From the NCBI GenBank assembly GCA_022316685.1, contig JAKJHU010000005.1, positions 15,974,707 through 16,038,706 on the forward strand: DNA of 64,000 nt, read 5' to 3'. Position 1 is the stretch's first letter; every line of letters begins with the position of its first letter. Of the stretch, positions 39,724 to 52,866 are shown in pieces. The translations under genes were made by a program, and so were the position numbers. The stretch is from Progne subis subis. Its lineage: Eukaryota; Chordata; Aves; Passeriformes; Hirundinidae. Below the pieces are notes generated by a model. That model searched no databases. It saw only the letters and a program-made list of their open reading frames with translations, and was not told the DNA's origin.

Positions 39724-42700
39724 TTACAACTAATCAAGCTGGCATGTCAGAAAACAGCAGCTGCACAATTCAGTCAAACACAACTCTTCAGAGGCTCTGA
39801 GAACAGGGGAGCACAGATTTCTGAAACAATGTGTGGTCATTCATTCATTGCTTTGAAACAAAAGGGGAAGAATTTCTTTCTCATATGGCAACAAGGATGC
39901 TGTGGAGTTGCTCATAGCTTTGATCCTGTAAGTTTCACCTAACTGATATACTTTCAGGATAGGAATCACAGAACCAGTCATTTTTTATTGGTGTGGTTTT
40001 TTGAGTTAAAATAATAATAGTGATCTCAAACTTAGGGAGAGGACTGTCAGAATAAAAGCTACATTACAATATATTATGCTTCAGGAGGATGATCTACTCT
40101 CAAAAGTTAGAATGATTTCCTTTCTTTAAATAAAAACTTGAAAATTGATCTTGTTCACTCTACCAAGGAACCGTACACTGTGCACTGTACCTTCTTTTCC
40201 CAAGGATGAAAGATTCTTTAACAGAATGCCCAGGGAAATTAACCCAATAAAAGAATCTTTCTTTTCAGAAAACTCAACCGTCTATCAAACACACCATGCA
40301 AAAGCAAACACCTTCTAACCCATCTCAGCTGCAGAGAAAGGCAGTCTTTAGAGTAACCAAGGACCAGACTATTCAAAGCCAAGGTACCAGCACAAGTTTG
40401 AGCACAGGTCTTGCACTCAGGCTTATACACACAATCTAATACACATTCAACAGATCCTTATGCTCCATGAATTTTCACGCTCTAAATGTCATACATTTAA
40501 CTCTCAAAAGAAATTTTGAGGCTGCAGTGCAGTATTTATGCTCCCTGAACATGCCAAGGCTTAGAAATCTTGCCTGATATGCAGAAACTGCCCAGGGCTA
40601 ACCAGTATAAAACACATTAACCAGTACGAAACATCACCAGCTACACTTCAAGCAGATACATCTGATACCTTCTCGGAGTTTAAACCACCAAAGCCTCCTG
40701 CTTCCTGGGGTCTCTAGCCCACAGACACACCCTGTGGATTTTAAGGAACTAAGCCAGAGATGCTATTTTCTTTTTTGAAAATCGGCTGAGAGAGAAATTT
40801 AGTATTACAGTGAAATGGCTTTTCAAGTGGGGAAATGAAGGCTTAGTGCTTGCCCTAGGCAGACAGGCCTCACAAATTTCCTTTGCCCAGGACAGTGCCC
40901 AAACTCCTGGTGAGATTTAGTCTCGGTGCCTACCTGGATAAAGGGAGCAATGAAATGGTTCTCCCACCCCTTACCTTCAAGTTCTGACACTGTTAGTGAA
41001 GAGTAAGAAGAATAAACTTGTCTTTAATCGTGATTTTCTGTGACACTAGGATAAAGACAACAAATCCTACCTTCATATGCAACACAGCACAGAATTCCCT
41101 TCAATTTGAAATCTGCAGACCATTTTCACATGTAGTATAAAGCTATGAAAAAATTATGAGAAATACTACAGAGATTATACTCCAATTGGGGAGTAAAATT
41201 GCTTCTAAAATATACATTTATCAGGCATCCAGTGCTGCAAAAACGTTTTAACTACTATGGAAAGATGTTTTTGCAGTAACCTAAACTGGCTCATCTACTT
41301 CCTATTAATAACCACACCATGAATACTCCACAGAAAAATTGTTTCACAGACTGCAAGAGATGAACTTCTGCCTAATCTTTTATGACCTTTATAAAACTTT
41401 ATTAAATTATGAAGCCATGTAACTTTTACAGACTCTAAAGTTTTGCTTGGGAACACTTTAAATACATAAATATGTGCAGCTGTCCCAAGTAGTGCCACCA
41501 TGGGGACTTAAGACACCGTTAAGACTTTCCAGTCCTGTACCGTTTTAAATCAGTAATAAAACTCTAGTCCAAGATAAAGTCTCAGACAGGAGCTACCCAG
41601 CCAGGAGTGAAGTACTCCTTATTAAAGAAAATTACTGACATTTTAAAAATACATGCAAGTCTTCCCACTTCCTTGCACTTGTGTTACCCATAAAAGTCTA
41701 AAAGTATACATATATATTCAAAAGTAGTTTATTGCATGGATAAACTCTTTCAGCATGTCAGAAACAGAAATACTTAATCCCTCTGTTCATCTTTAGTACA
41801 CCAAGACCAAGATGAGAATTGCAGGGATCACGGTACTGGCAAAATGTGTCCCTATTGTGGCCAGTTAGAAACAGCAGCAAATTAAGATGCTAAAAAGCCC
41901 AATACTGTGGATGGCAAGCCCAGATAGCTTTGAATTTACTCAGAGCCTGCTGTCTCCTCAGAACTGCAATCTGGTGGTGAGGAGGGCTGGAGATGAAATC
42001 CTTAAAGGCAAGGAAAAACAAGAAAGGAAAAAGGAAAAGAAATGTCCTATTCATTTTTCCCAGAAATGTCATCAGTGCCAAGAAGAATCTCCCTCTGACA
42101 CGGGAGAGGGCAATAGACTACCAATTCTCACAAACCCCTAGGAATCCAAGAGAATACTAAAAAAAATTAGTGGATGTCATCTGCCACAGTCTGACCATTT
42201 GAGATATTTTGTTTCTGTTTTTGGTAACCCTTGATTTGGAAAAACTGAGAGACCACTATGGATATACATTTTAATGCAATTATTTGAACAAGGCATGCCA
42301 CTGTGTACGTTTCTAACATTTTATTCTTCCAATGTAGCTTAATTATATCCCTTCAACAATTGTAGTTCTGCAAAATATTATATAACAAAGATCTTGTTCA
42401 GCAGGGAAAAAATATTTAAACCACTCATTTAATGTACACACTAAAAAGTATAAAACTAGGATCTTGGAAGGTTTCCTCAGATCTTACAATTTTCAAATCC
42501 AAAGTAAAATCCTTTCACACAACTTCGTTGAACAGAGTTCAATTTATTCCATTCAATTTAGCAACAATTTGTACTTACTGACTGTTCACTTAGATCCTGA
42601 GAGTCTTCCATTGAGGATATTCACCTTTCTTTTCCTCCACAAGTAGAAATTATCTTCCTTTCAATTTACAGCTCAGTATTCTAAATTAAAAGAGAAGATT

Positions 42701-43029
42701 AAAAAATTATGTTAGTCTATGGCCCTCACTTCTAAGGCAAATCTGCAATAAACAAACACCCTAACTGAGGTTGTGGTTTCACTAAAACCCTAAGCAAAAT
42801 TCCTATACGAAGACTAATTTAATGGAAAGTGCTTCAACACCTTCAGTATTATTTTGGGGACTAAAATACACCAACAGAAACAGGAACTTTTCTTTCACTC
42901 CTTCAGGAGAAAAATTAGCTCTGAAAACAAACCAGAAAAGAAGCAAAAATGTTGAATACAGGCAGCTGTTTAAATAGTCAACAAATGATAACCCTTGAGA
43001 GAACATCTTAGAAAGACAGTTATAGAAAA

Positions 43030-43240
43030 GAACTGCTTAATACACATTTAATGATAAACTTTTAGTCATTAAGTGTCTGGCAGAAAAATAGGTTATTATG
43101 CAATTGTCAGCATGAAGTCCCCTCTCTAAGGTTCATTAAATTCCTTTAGGATTAAATTAAATACACAAAGTGGTTTATAACAAGCAGTTCCCTACAAAGT
43201 GCTAAATGACAGACATTATCTTAATTATCTGCTATGTCTA
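43030..43240. promoter_or_regulatory. Candidate conserved non-coding element
   Basis: A non-repetitive block carrying repeated ATTA/TAAT cores (CATTTAATGATAAAC, GTCATTAAGTG, TTCATTAAATTCC, GATTAAATTAAAT, CTTAATTATCTG) and no open frame. It looks like an enhancer-type conserved element. This is an inference only. Confidence 0.3.
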
Positions 43241-45449
43241 CGTCTTCTCTAATAGGTTGAATCATCCTCATCAAATACAGAGATCCTCAATAGGAAAATT
43301 CTATTTTCCAGGAGTTCTGCCTGTGAATGATCATGGTAACCCTAACTGTAAAGCCATATGATTATATTACAATCTCCATTCTCAGAAAAGATCCATTTTG
43401 AAGTTATGCAAATTTGCATAATTTAGGGGAAAAAAAAGTGACAGGGATATTTCATATATGCAATAATATTATTAATCAAAACTCATGTTACATTAAAAAA
43501 ATTCAATATATAAACACATACGTTAAGGAACCCAAGCATCCTGGACTTGCTTATCAAAATTACCTAGATTTGATTATCAAGAAGGCACCACAAGGAATTG
43601 CCTGGGACTATGCTCAGTAACACAAACATATTACGTATCTCTGTTTTGAATTCTGACTAGCAAACAACCCAGGGTAAGACACGTACAGCTCTTTGGCACT
43701 TGCAGAATATTTGAAAGGAACCAGAGCCATGGGACCTATGTGGAACAAACCATGGCATCCACATATTCTCACCCACTGTCCTGCATTGCCCTGTGAATAC
43801 CTCCTCTCTTAATCTGAAGTGCTACTTACTTGCCACACTTCCACTTACTCCCCAAAACGTAACTCCCAAAAATTCATTTTGTTTTGCATTAGATATTGTC
43901 TACAACACACACAACTGCACAGCCTTAGTCTACTTCGCTTTCAAGTTTCACCTAGATTTTTCCTGCTACAAAATAACACCCTCCTGTCTTTCTTCCCTCT
44001 TGCTTAAGTTCCAAAATTATTTTCATTCACATTTCATTAATTTTTGCCATGATGTTACATAAGGAAAAGACAAACTGCAAGAAAACCATGTGGCGTGTAT
44101 TTTTCCACATCAGATGGCTGAAAATAATTTGTTTTTCAAAACGGCTTTAATTTCCTCACAATTTCAGAGGGATCCAAGACATCAATGTCTTCCCCCACAA
44201 TATCTTCACTAAAACTGCAATCACTTCTCATGATTTTTTGGTCAAGGTGGAGCCCACACTCCCGTGTTTGTAAATACCTTCTCCAGTCTTTGTTCAATGA
44301 AGCTAAAAGGGAAATTGAAGGGCTTCTTTAAAACACCCAGTCTAAGCAAATTTCAGGAAACAGCCTGCCATGAACAATGGATATTTTAAGAGAAAGGAGC
44401 TCTACGTGGCATTGCCTGCAGCAGCTCCAATCACAGGAGGCAACTGCAAACACAGAGATTTTTATGACTGATACTAAAATATTCCATTAATAACTTAAAC
44501 ATAGAATTTGCTTTGATTTAATTAAAAGTTTGTCATGCATTCATGTTATTGCACTAGTAAGACTGCCTGCAGAAAAAAAAAATGGTCAAAATACAAATTT
44601 TTGTAACAAATTCTTTCACTAGTTTCTAAGTACTGACTGAAAAGTCAGTTCCTGGCTCACATTCAAACAGTACATGCTCTAATTCTATCAGTTGGTCACT
44701 GAAAGCGGCAGATACTTCACTTTCTGTATGAAACTCAATTATAACTCAACTACAGAGCTATACCAAAACAGACAGACCCATGTGTCTTTACCTGTTGATG
44801 GATGCTTAATCAAAGCACACTGACATCAACAGATGGATGTCACCTTTTTCCAAAAACAAAGCAGTGTATCAAAATTTTAAATACATCCTGATGACACAAA
44901 TCCAATAGGAGTTTTATTTATAATAACTGCCAACAATTCATCCACAGTATGTGTTGCATCCCAAAATTCAGGTGGGTGTATTCACTGGAACGCATCATCA
45001 AATATGCCACTTGTATAGGTCACCTTCCAAAAAAAGACTAACTCATGAATTTTCAAAGTCACTTTAATGAATTACAAGACAAAGACAAGCTTTTTTAAAT
45101 CTTGTCAGAAACATACAATATGTTAAATACATCGTTTGCATGAACGTGCTAAATTATAAGTTTCCGAGGCACTGCTGTTCATCTTCACACTGCCTCAAAA
45201 TTCAGAAGTTCTTACTGGAAATTGAGCTTTTTAAAATAAAATTCAGAAATAATATTTTATCAGTATTATTATACCTATCAACAGCTAAATCCTGCTGCAT
45301 TCTGAGCCCAGTTAAAGCAGCTGATTATAACCAACTGCTAACACAAAGATTTTTATAATGGCAGTTATGCCAATTGCACTTAGACCAAATCCTTTAGGGT
45401 TTAGTTTTATAAATTTTTAAAAGGGGAGAAAAACCATTAGAGAAGTCAG

Positions 45450-45590
45450 TGATTTAAATAAGACCAGCATTACTCCCTAATAAAGATATAAAATTAAAGG
45501 ATAATAGTAACCTCGTGCTGTTTTATGAGGCAATAATCCAGTTACCAATTCAACTTTTAGTTTATTCGATCAAGAAAACCAGATTAAAAA
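45450..45590. promoter_or_regulatory. Candidate conserved non-coding element
   Basis: A non-repetitive block about 400 bp below the 46-kb candidate exon on the minus strand. It contains CCTAATAAAGATATAAAATT, GATAATAGTAACC, GAGGCAATAATCCAG and TTAGTTTATTCGATC, and no open frame. The texture resembles a conserved intronic enhancer. Unverified. Confidence 0.27.
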
Positions 45591-46001
45591 CAGAGGGAGG
45601 GAGGGCACTCTTATTCCTATTATGTTGCAAGTGTTTCTAACTGGGTTTAAATATTTTTAAAACTGTTGTTAAAAGTCTTAAACTCACAGACAAGCCAGAA
45701 TGAAGAAAAATGCCTGTTTCTCCTCTTTATCCACTCCTTGCAGATGTGGCTTTAAAACTGATGAAGTGTTTTATGCTCCCAGATAAAAATTTTACCTTTC
45801 TAAGAAATGTCTTAATTAGGAGGATTCCTGACTTTCCTCATCAACAGATGCATTTAAATGTAATTTTTTATTTATTTGTTTTTATCTGGGGGAATAAAAC
45901 ACTTCATCAAATTTAAACTGCAACTTCCAGGACTTGACCGTGAGGAGAAACATGTGTTTCCTTCCAGAGATACACACATAAGTTAAAAAAAAATAAACTA
46001 C

Positions 46002-46123
46002 CTGAGGATCTGCTGCACACTGCTTTATAAATGACTGAAAGTGTAATGCAACTTCATTTTCTATGGGATGTCTACTATGAACCTGTGCTGCAACTTCCAC
46101 AAGCTCAAGACAGAATGTGAATC
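46002..46123 (-). CDS. Candidate internal coding exon, unidentified (helical segment)
   Basis: On the minus strand the acceptor TGCCTGTGGGTCCCCAG, preceded by GCTGTTTTTT, opens a 122-nt segment. It ends at CCTCAG|GTAGTTT. The single open frame, 2 nt plus 40 codons, reads FTFCLELVEVAAQVHSRHP and then a segment ending FIKQCAADPQ. The spacing of Leu, Val, Ala and Phe against Glu, His and Gln fits amphipathic helices, as in HEAT/armadillo-like or vesicle-tethering proteins. The frame is part of a longer open run to 46283, so the acceptor is not forced by a stop. It ends on a codon boundary. No specific homologue was recognised. If real, it belongs to a minus-strand gene, perhaps the one starting in the CpG island. 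Confidence 0.35.
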
Positions 46124-49100
46124 CTGGGGACCCACAGGCAAAAAACAGCATTAAAGCACTTGACATTTCCCAAGAGTATCTCAGAGGCTGCTTCAGGTCC
46201 TCTGGCTGGCCAGAGATATGGATCTCCATGAAGATTCCATCATCTGGAAGAGGAGTTTGGCCACCAGACAAAAGATCTCCCACATTTCATTTCAGCACAA
46301 AAACTTGGGAAGAAGGTCTTCTCTTTGGCCACTAGGAATTGGTCTTCTGAAAAGAAATTTAGGGGCAGGGGAGCATTATTCTCAGATTCTACCACTTTTT
46401 TTTTTTTTTTTTTTTTTCACATTATGTTCATTTGGACACATTTTCACATTCTTTTCTATTCTGTTTTTTATCCAAATAATACCTACTTCTACTGAGGTTA
46501 TATCATGTGATGCTCTGGCAATATAGTCCAGAAATTTCATCCCAGACAAATATACTATATTGTTTTACACTTTTTGAAACATGTTGGTAATAAGTCTAGT
46601 AGAAGGATGCTTCTGCGGTTTACACAATTCCTTCAGACACAAAGAGGAACTCATTTCTGTCACAGCCACAGGTTGGGAGTCAAAATGTTAAGAGAGAAGT
46701 GGCCACAAATAGAGCAATTTTCTAGTGCTCTACTTCAGAAACCTGTGGTAGTACTAATACTTAGTGCTGATAGATGCCACTGAATTAATGCAAGATGTGA
46801 ACCAGTAAGTAAGGACAGGCTCCAGGGCTCAAACTCTCACAGTCTCTAAGGCAAGTCTCACTTTGGGTTGCACCACCTACAGAACATCTGAGTAGAATAA
46901 AGCCCATTCAAGGCACTGTGAAAGATTATGCAAGGCAGGTAATGAGAAAATTGCTTTAGAATCAGTTACAGAAACTAGTGCATATGCACTGAAACCTCAT
47001 TAAATTAGATTATTTCATGCTATTTGTTTCCCATGAAACCCATTTCTTTGAAAGAACAGAGGAAAGGGTATGGGCAGTAACAAACAGACACTGCTTAATT
47101 TAGTAATTTCCTACCTAAGAAAACATCCTTCTATATGTCTATAGTCTATATGACTATCACAGGAAGTCTCATGTGAAAAAGATAAAATATAACCTGAATT
47201 AAAAGGAAACCAAACGATGATTTATTAGAACTTCAACTTTGTCTGCCAAACAAAGCCATCCTGACAGTATGACCTTGTCAGGGACATGTGCTCTTTACTG
47301 AGGAAAACTGGCAGGTGAACAGAAATTAATTCAGAATTTCTAAATTATTTTAATTCTCAAATTTTTCTTCTCTCATTCCGTAAAGATTCTTGCCAAAACC
47401 AGAAATGGCTCAGGAATTTTGCACGCGTATTTAGGTTTAGATGAGGCTCTTTTCTTAGCTGGTGTTAACTATCTGATATCAATATGAGTGAAATGAGCCT
47501 CCTGAAAACCTCCTGTTTCATTATAGAAACAAATCTTGCTCCACAGACTAGAGACTTAATGGGATTACAATCTTTCCCTTCCTCTTCTTCTAGTACATTT
47601 TTTCCCTTCCTTGGGCCCTCCTCTGCAGAGGGTTAAATATGGCTGTCTTTGGAACAGTTTGATTTCAGTCCACTATTAGCTTGCTGAGAATGAGAATTTT
47701 GCTCCCAGAGAAGTTTTAGAGCATTCTGGAACCCTTTGCAACACATCCAGTTTCCACTTCTATTTTAGTGACTTCCAAAAAACTGAGCTCCTTCCTCACC
47801 CATGAGCCCTTGGCATGTGGTGGAGATGACAGCAAGCCATAACATCATGTACCTTGGGTTTTAGCTCCAGCAAGCCCCGATGGGATGAAATAGTCTTCCC
47901 TGGGTTTTGTGCTCTGCTGAGCACCTGCCTACATCGAATTGCATTTGCAGATGCATTGCTTAAATAGAGAAGATAGATTACTCCCTATTTTGAATAATCT
48001 TAATTATGCCGGGATCTCACAGAACAACTCATGCAGTTTAACACCGACGAACACCCTATTTTAGTCACATACACTGGTGCAAACAGAGAAGGAATACAGA
48101 AGGAGTTTCCAGGGTGAGCTGAAAAGAAAATGGACCCACCCAGCTGCTTTCTCTACAAATATCCCTCATTTTCACAGTAAATAAATACTTGGGTGACAGT
48201 GTGCTGGTTACTTGGAGGGGCCTGCGCAGGGCACCCTTTAGGACCCATTCAGCATCCTCATCCCAGCATGTATCCAGCATGCATGTGCGTCAGAACATGT
48301 ATACCCAATCTAAACTGGGTATATGGCGTATATATTTTAATGTATATAGAAACTGTGCTTCTGGAATTAATAAGCTTCAAGGTGTGATGTCAGACATCAC
48401 TAAATTTAGAGTCTTGCCACGATCCCTGCTGGAGATGAAATAGTGTTTGTTTCTGTTAACACAATTTATTTTCAGATCTTGGGTTAGGATGCATGTTTAG
48501 GAACAGGCATGGGGTCTCCAACATCCACTACACATTTACAGTTCTGAGCTCATCCAGTTTCCTTCTACCTTCTTCCTCTCCTGAAATAAACCACATCTGT
48601 AACTGTGACATAATTTGTTATTTCTATCTTCCTTTCTGAGCCTGTGAATTCATGCCAGACATTAAATACAGTAATCAAAACAGACACAATTTATGCCACC
48701 AAACCGCAATAAACTGAAAACTCCTCAAATTCAAATCAAATTATTGACTTTCATGCAAGTCACTATACATTTGTTGGACACAGTCTTGCAAATTCTGCAC
48801 AGTCGTCAATGATTATTTGTATAATTGTCAGTTTAGTGTCATCTGCTTCCTTAAACTGAGTCTGCTGAAGGGTGTCACTGCTTGTGTAGCATTTGTGGAT
48901 ATTTTATTCAAGAAAAATTAAGATGGTATTGCCATTTTGCATCAGGTACTTCCAATTTAGAAACAAGTCACACCACCAGAAAACCATTTGGTACCAGTCA
49001 AAAGCAGGCACTAAGACAAAAAAAGCAGAGCAACAGACGATGATGTCGCTGCATCAGTTAGGTACAAAAAACAGGTAAGGAACAGGAAGGGTCTGTGATA

Positions 49101-52100
49101 GATCTGCCTGCTGATATTACCATCATACAACAAAAAAATTGGGAAATCAGAAAGACTTCCTAGCAAACAGCAAACAACTACAAGCACTGTATCTCATTTA
49201 CTTTAGTTTTGTAAAAGAACATGTTGGTGCAGCATTTATCTTTTGCAGATCTGGGTACCAACTTTACAGGTACCCAAATATGACTAAAACTGATTCCCCT
49301 ATTCTTCCTACTCCTCCCATCCCGTATGCGTGTAACGAATAAGAAGGACTATTCTATTTGAGAATTTCAGAATACAGAATTATAAACTCTGTAATACCTC
49401 TCTTATCCTAGTAATGCACAACACACTGTGAAATTGCTAAGATTGAGACTAGACCCACAAATCCACTGATGCTTGGGGGTTTCCAGTTGTGAGAGACCTC
49501 TTCACTCACGCTTAGATAATGCATGCAGCTACACAGACTTTGTCTATCTCATTCCAAATTAATCAATTACAGAATTTCCTAGACAGAAATGAATAAAACA
49601 AATGCTGATATTGTTTCTGGCCTCAATTTATAAATAAATCTAATCTAGAATCCCACTTTGTTCCCCTAAAAATAAAGAGAAAAGAAAGGTGGTTCCCAGG
49701 GAAAAGAAACAAAATCCAAACAAGTAATGCAAAGATGCCACAGATAGAAGCACACTCTTTTAATTTTTCTAATTAATTTTTTGTTGTTGCTGTTTTATTT
49801 TCCTACAAGCTGGCCATTTCAATGTTTCAAACAACTATATTTTTTTAGGGAGAAGGATTTTGGTTTTTACTACACAGTGTATTTTGGTTAACTTCTGAGA
49901 AAGTTTTCTTCTCTTTTTTGGTAGAAAATGGCGGTGAACAAACCAAAGAAAACATTTCAATTATTTATAAACAAACCATTGAAAACAGAAAGGAAAAGGC
50001 TAGCCAGAATATTTAAAGATACACTGTCAACTTGAATATATTAATTATTTCTTATTCCCTCTCCCTAAAAGTATGCCAAATTTAGTTTTACAACATAAAA
50101 TACCCCTCAAAAACCTTGCAACACAAAATAAATATAAAATAACAATAGAATTTATTTCCAAAACAGAAACATTTTAGAATCTAGGAGAGCCTAAATATGA
50201 TAGCACATATCCACAAGGTAAAAGCAAACAGCAGTTTTACAAGGCTGAAAAACTTCATGTGAAGAACCTAACCACATGGTATCGTGATGGCTGTGCCAGC
50301 ATAGTACCTATTCATCCTATCTGCTTTAAAAATCCTGCCACAGTTTGAAGAGTGTGTTCAGCAGCATGAGGATGAAACGAGAGTTACTGTAGAAACTCAA
50401 ATACTTGCTGGGCTTACTGGAAACATCCTGGTGAAGGAGGAAGTTTGCAGCATGCCCATCCTTTTTAGGTGTGAGAGTCATTGCTCAGCACCTGCTACTC
50501 CTGTTACTGCCAAGTGTCTCACATGAAATTCTTAAACGGAACATTTTGAAATGTCAGAAAGAAATACAAAGTAAACTCACCAAAAAGAAACCTGGGTACT
50601 TTGGTTCTGGTTTGGTAGAAGAAATAAAATGTTTTTCTTAACTTTGACAGTAACCCCTAAATATTGCATTTGAGAAACTGTTATTCTTTCATTCCATGAA
50701 CAATGGGAAACAAAAAGTGTGAATGCAGAACCATCCCAGCATACGGAACTCCTTCTGGGGCCAGCATGCAGCTCAGGTGTTTCTGACATAACAGAATGAC
50801 AATTATTACTCACCAAAACTAACACTGCTGCACCCCAGCCATCAAGTCAAATTGAAACCATCAGAACACAATGACTGAAAGTAGAAAGTTTTCTCCGTAC
50901 CACCTTTGTCCAGCACAAAGAAAATGCAAAACCCTGTACCAGATGTCCTATGTAATCTATGTTTTTATGCTGCTGATCCTCACATGAGCTGTCTGCACTC
51001 ATTTCGGCTCCTGACCTATCAGCAGTCCCCACAGGTGACTGAAATGTTGTGACATCCATGGAACAGCTTGCAATGTTACAGGCAAATCTCTTTTACTATG
51101 AGCCAGCAGTAAGCGTGCCACAAAAAATAATTGTAAAAAACAGGTATTCTCAGATTTTAACTACAACTGCTTTGACAATACATCCTTTGCCACATTTCCT
51201 TTTCCTCATTTAGATATTTATTAGCTATGACCAAACTATGTTACATTCTCCTTTGGTCGCCTAAAATTTGTTAATTCCCTGGAAGAAACATTTTCCAATG
51301 GTTAATTACTCCTCTGGTCTTAAATCTGAAACCTCTAATCTTCCAAAGCTTCCTTTCTAAAGCTAAGAAAGGGTACAGCTTTGCAGTAGTAGCTGCACCC
51401 ATACTACCTACATAGCTAATGTAATCCGCTCTGCTGAGTACTTAGTTTAAGTTACTACACCTTTTTTTTTTTTGGCTACGATACCACCATTATCATTTGC
51501 TATGGCCTCCAATTGTTGTTTTGTTGGTGGTGTTTTTTTGTTTTTTTTTTTTAGTAAACTGCTGGCTTATAGTGAAGTACCTACTCTTTGCTTGCTCTCA
51601 GTTTACTCAGTGAGTCAGACTACTCTCATCAATCTGCTCCCCTCAATATTTACCAATCCCTCAGTCTTTGTAGTAGCAGTACTTAATGCATTACAGTCTA
51701 ACAACAGAAGTATAAGGAAGTTTGTAAGAAGAAAAATATCTTTTATTAGGTCAGCAATTGTTCTAATCAAGAGTGTTACTTCTTGTAGAACTTACTAATC
51801 TTGGTGTCACTGTTAAAATAATAAATAGGTTTTGATTTGATGATTGCCCCCTGAAAAGCTCATTGTAATAGCATGCTTTTTAAAGACTCGGTAACAAGTA
51901 ACTATTTGTGAAATCTACGCTTTCGTTTGCTGTTTAATCCATTTCATTTGTGCCAAGTTGATTTTGTATCCTTCAACTTTATTAATCAAAAAGTCATGTC
52001 AACTCAAGACAAACTTACAGAACTTTATTACATCACTACACTTATCTTTGGAAATCAAACTTGTACTCACATCAAAAATAATATCGCTGGTTTGGCTTGC

Positions 52101-52389
52101 TTGAGTGTTCATAAACCCGTGATGCGGTATAGTATGCATATTTCAGTGTTATATGGGAGCAACATAAAAAAAGGCATTTGGAACGTGATAGCCTGTAAGT
52201 TAATACTTTGTGACAGTGGAGACTAATAAAAAATAGTTGCAATAAATTAAGCACTTGTCTACAGTGACAGCTATGTAATGGCCACTTCTGAGAAATTATT
52301 GCACTTCTTTCCCCAGGAACAGTGATAAAAGAATGCAGCCTGTCACGAGCACTGCAGCCCTTGGCAGTGACGTCCTACTTCTAGTGGAG
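46124..52389. other. AT-rich non-coding stretch
   Basis: No gene is supported. A T run lies near 46400-46417. A 17-nt perfect palindrome (GTGATGTC A GACATCAC) lies at 48384-48400. The remaining open frames are short and overlap on both strands. Confidence 0.55.
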
Positions 52390-52866
52390 CTATGCTCCGC
52401 CTGTTCCCTGCAAGCCCAGCTTTTGGACAGTAGTGCAAAGATCTGGAAAAGTTCTGTCATCTGGTATCACGCCTGAACTCCTGCCTTCCTTCAAGAAAAT
52501 CACTGCTGTCCCCTCCAAAGGCCCCAGTACTTTCCCTATTGTTTTAATTTGCACACGTATCTGCAAATTATTTGCAGCTACTTCGATTTTAGTCAAAAAT
52601 CCCTGCATCGACACAACCTTTTGATTAAAGACCAAGGGATCATTTTTGTAGACAATGTTTTCATTCTGAAAAATTCCACCTATCCCGCAGACTTGACCCT
52701 GCACTTCAGTTAATAGAGGTGGCAGATTAGGTAACGGAGACTGTGGTTCTGCAGCTATTTCTGCAGCACCGCTGCCAGGCTCCGCAGCACGGGTGCTGCC
52801 ACTCATTCCGACCTTTGCCTCGCTGCCAGCACAGCTGTTTGTGAACCACAGCAAGAATGGATCCAA
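52390..52866 (-). CDS. Unidentified single-exon ORF, 138-158 codons (possible retrocopy)
   Basis: This is the most protein-like frame in the window. Two starts are possible: Met1 at 52866, or the better-placed Met at 52806 (protein beginning MSGSTRAAEP, 138 aa). The second is preferred because the sequence from there becomes typical of a vertebrate N-terminus. About 25 Ala/Glu/Pro/Gly-rich, probably disordered residues lead into PLPNLPPLLTEVQGQVCGIG. Residues about 40-90 of the short form (FQNENIVYKNDPLVFNQKV, SMQGFLTKIEVAANNLQ) look folded or helical. The tail after IRVQIK looks less natural and may follow an old frameshift. The 5' third and upstream 50 bp are GC- and CpG-richer than their surroundings, as in a copy of a GC-rich first exon. 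There is no intron, and no poly(A) tail or target duplication was seen. It may be an intronless gene, a retrocopy (live or decaying) or a first coding exon. I do not recognise the family. Confidence 0.45.
   Translation of the reverse strand: MDPFLLWFTNSCAGSEAKVGMSGSTRAAEPGSGAAEIAAEPQSPLPNLPPLLTEVQGQVCGIGGIFQNENIVYKNDPLVFNQKVVSMQGFLTKIEVAANNLQIRVQIKTIGKVLGPLEGTAVIFLKEGRSSGVIPDDRTFPDLCTTVQKLGLQGTGGA

Larger units (their letters stand above)
39232..46001. other. Non-coding stretch with dinucleotide repeat and candidate regulatory blocks
   Basis: No gene is supported. It includes the TA/CA repeat at 39678-39723 and the candidate elements at 43030-43240 and 45450-45590. The remaining frames are short and overlap on both strands. 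Confidence 0.55.
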
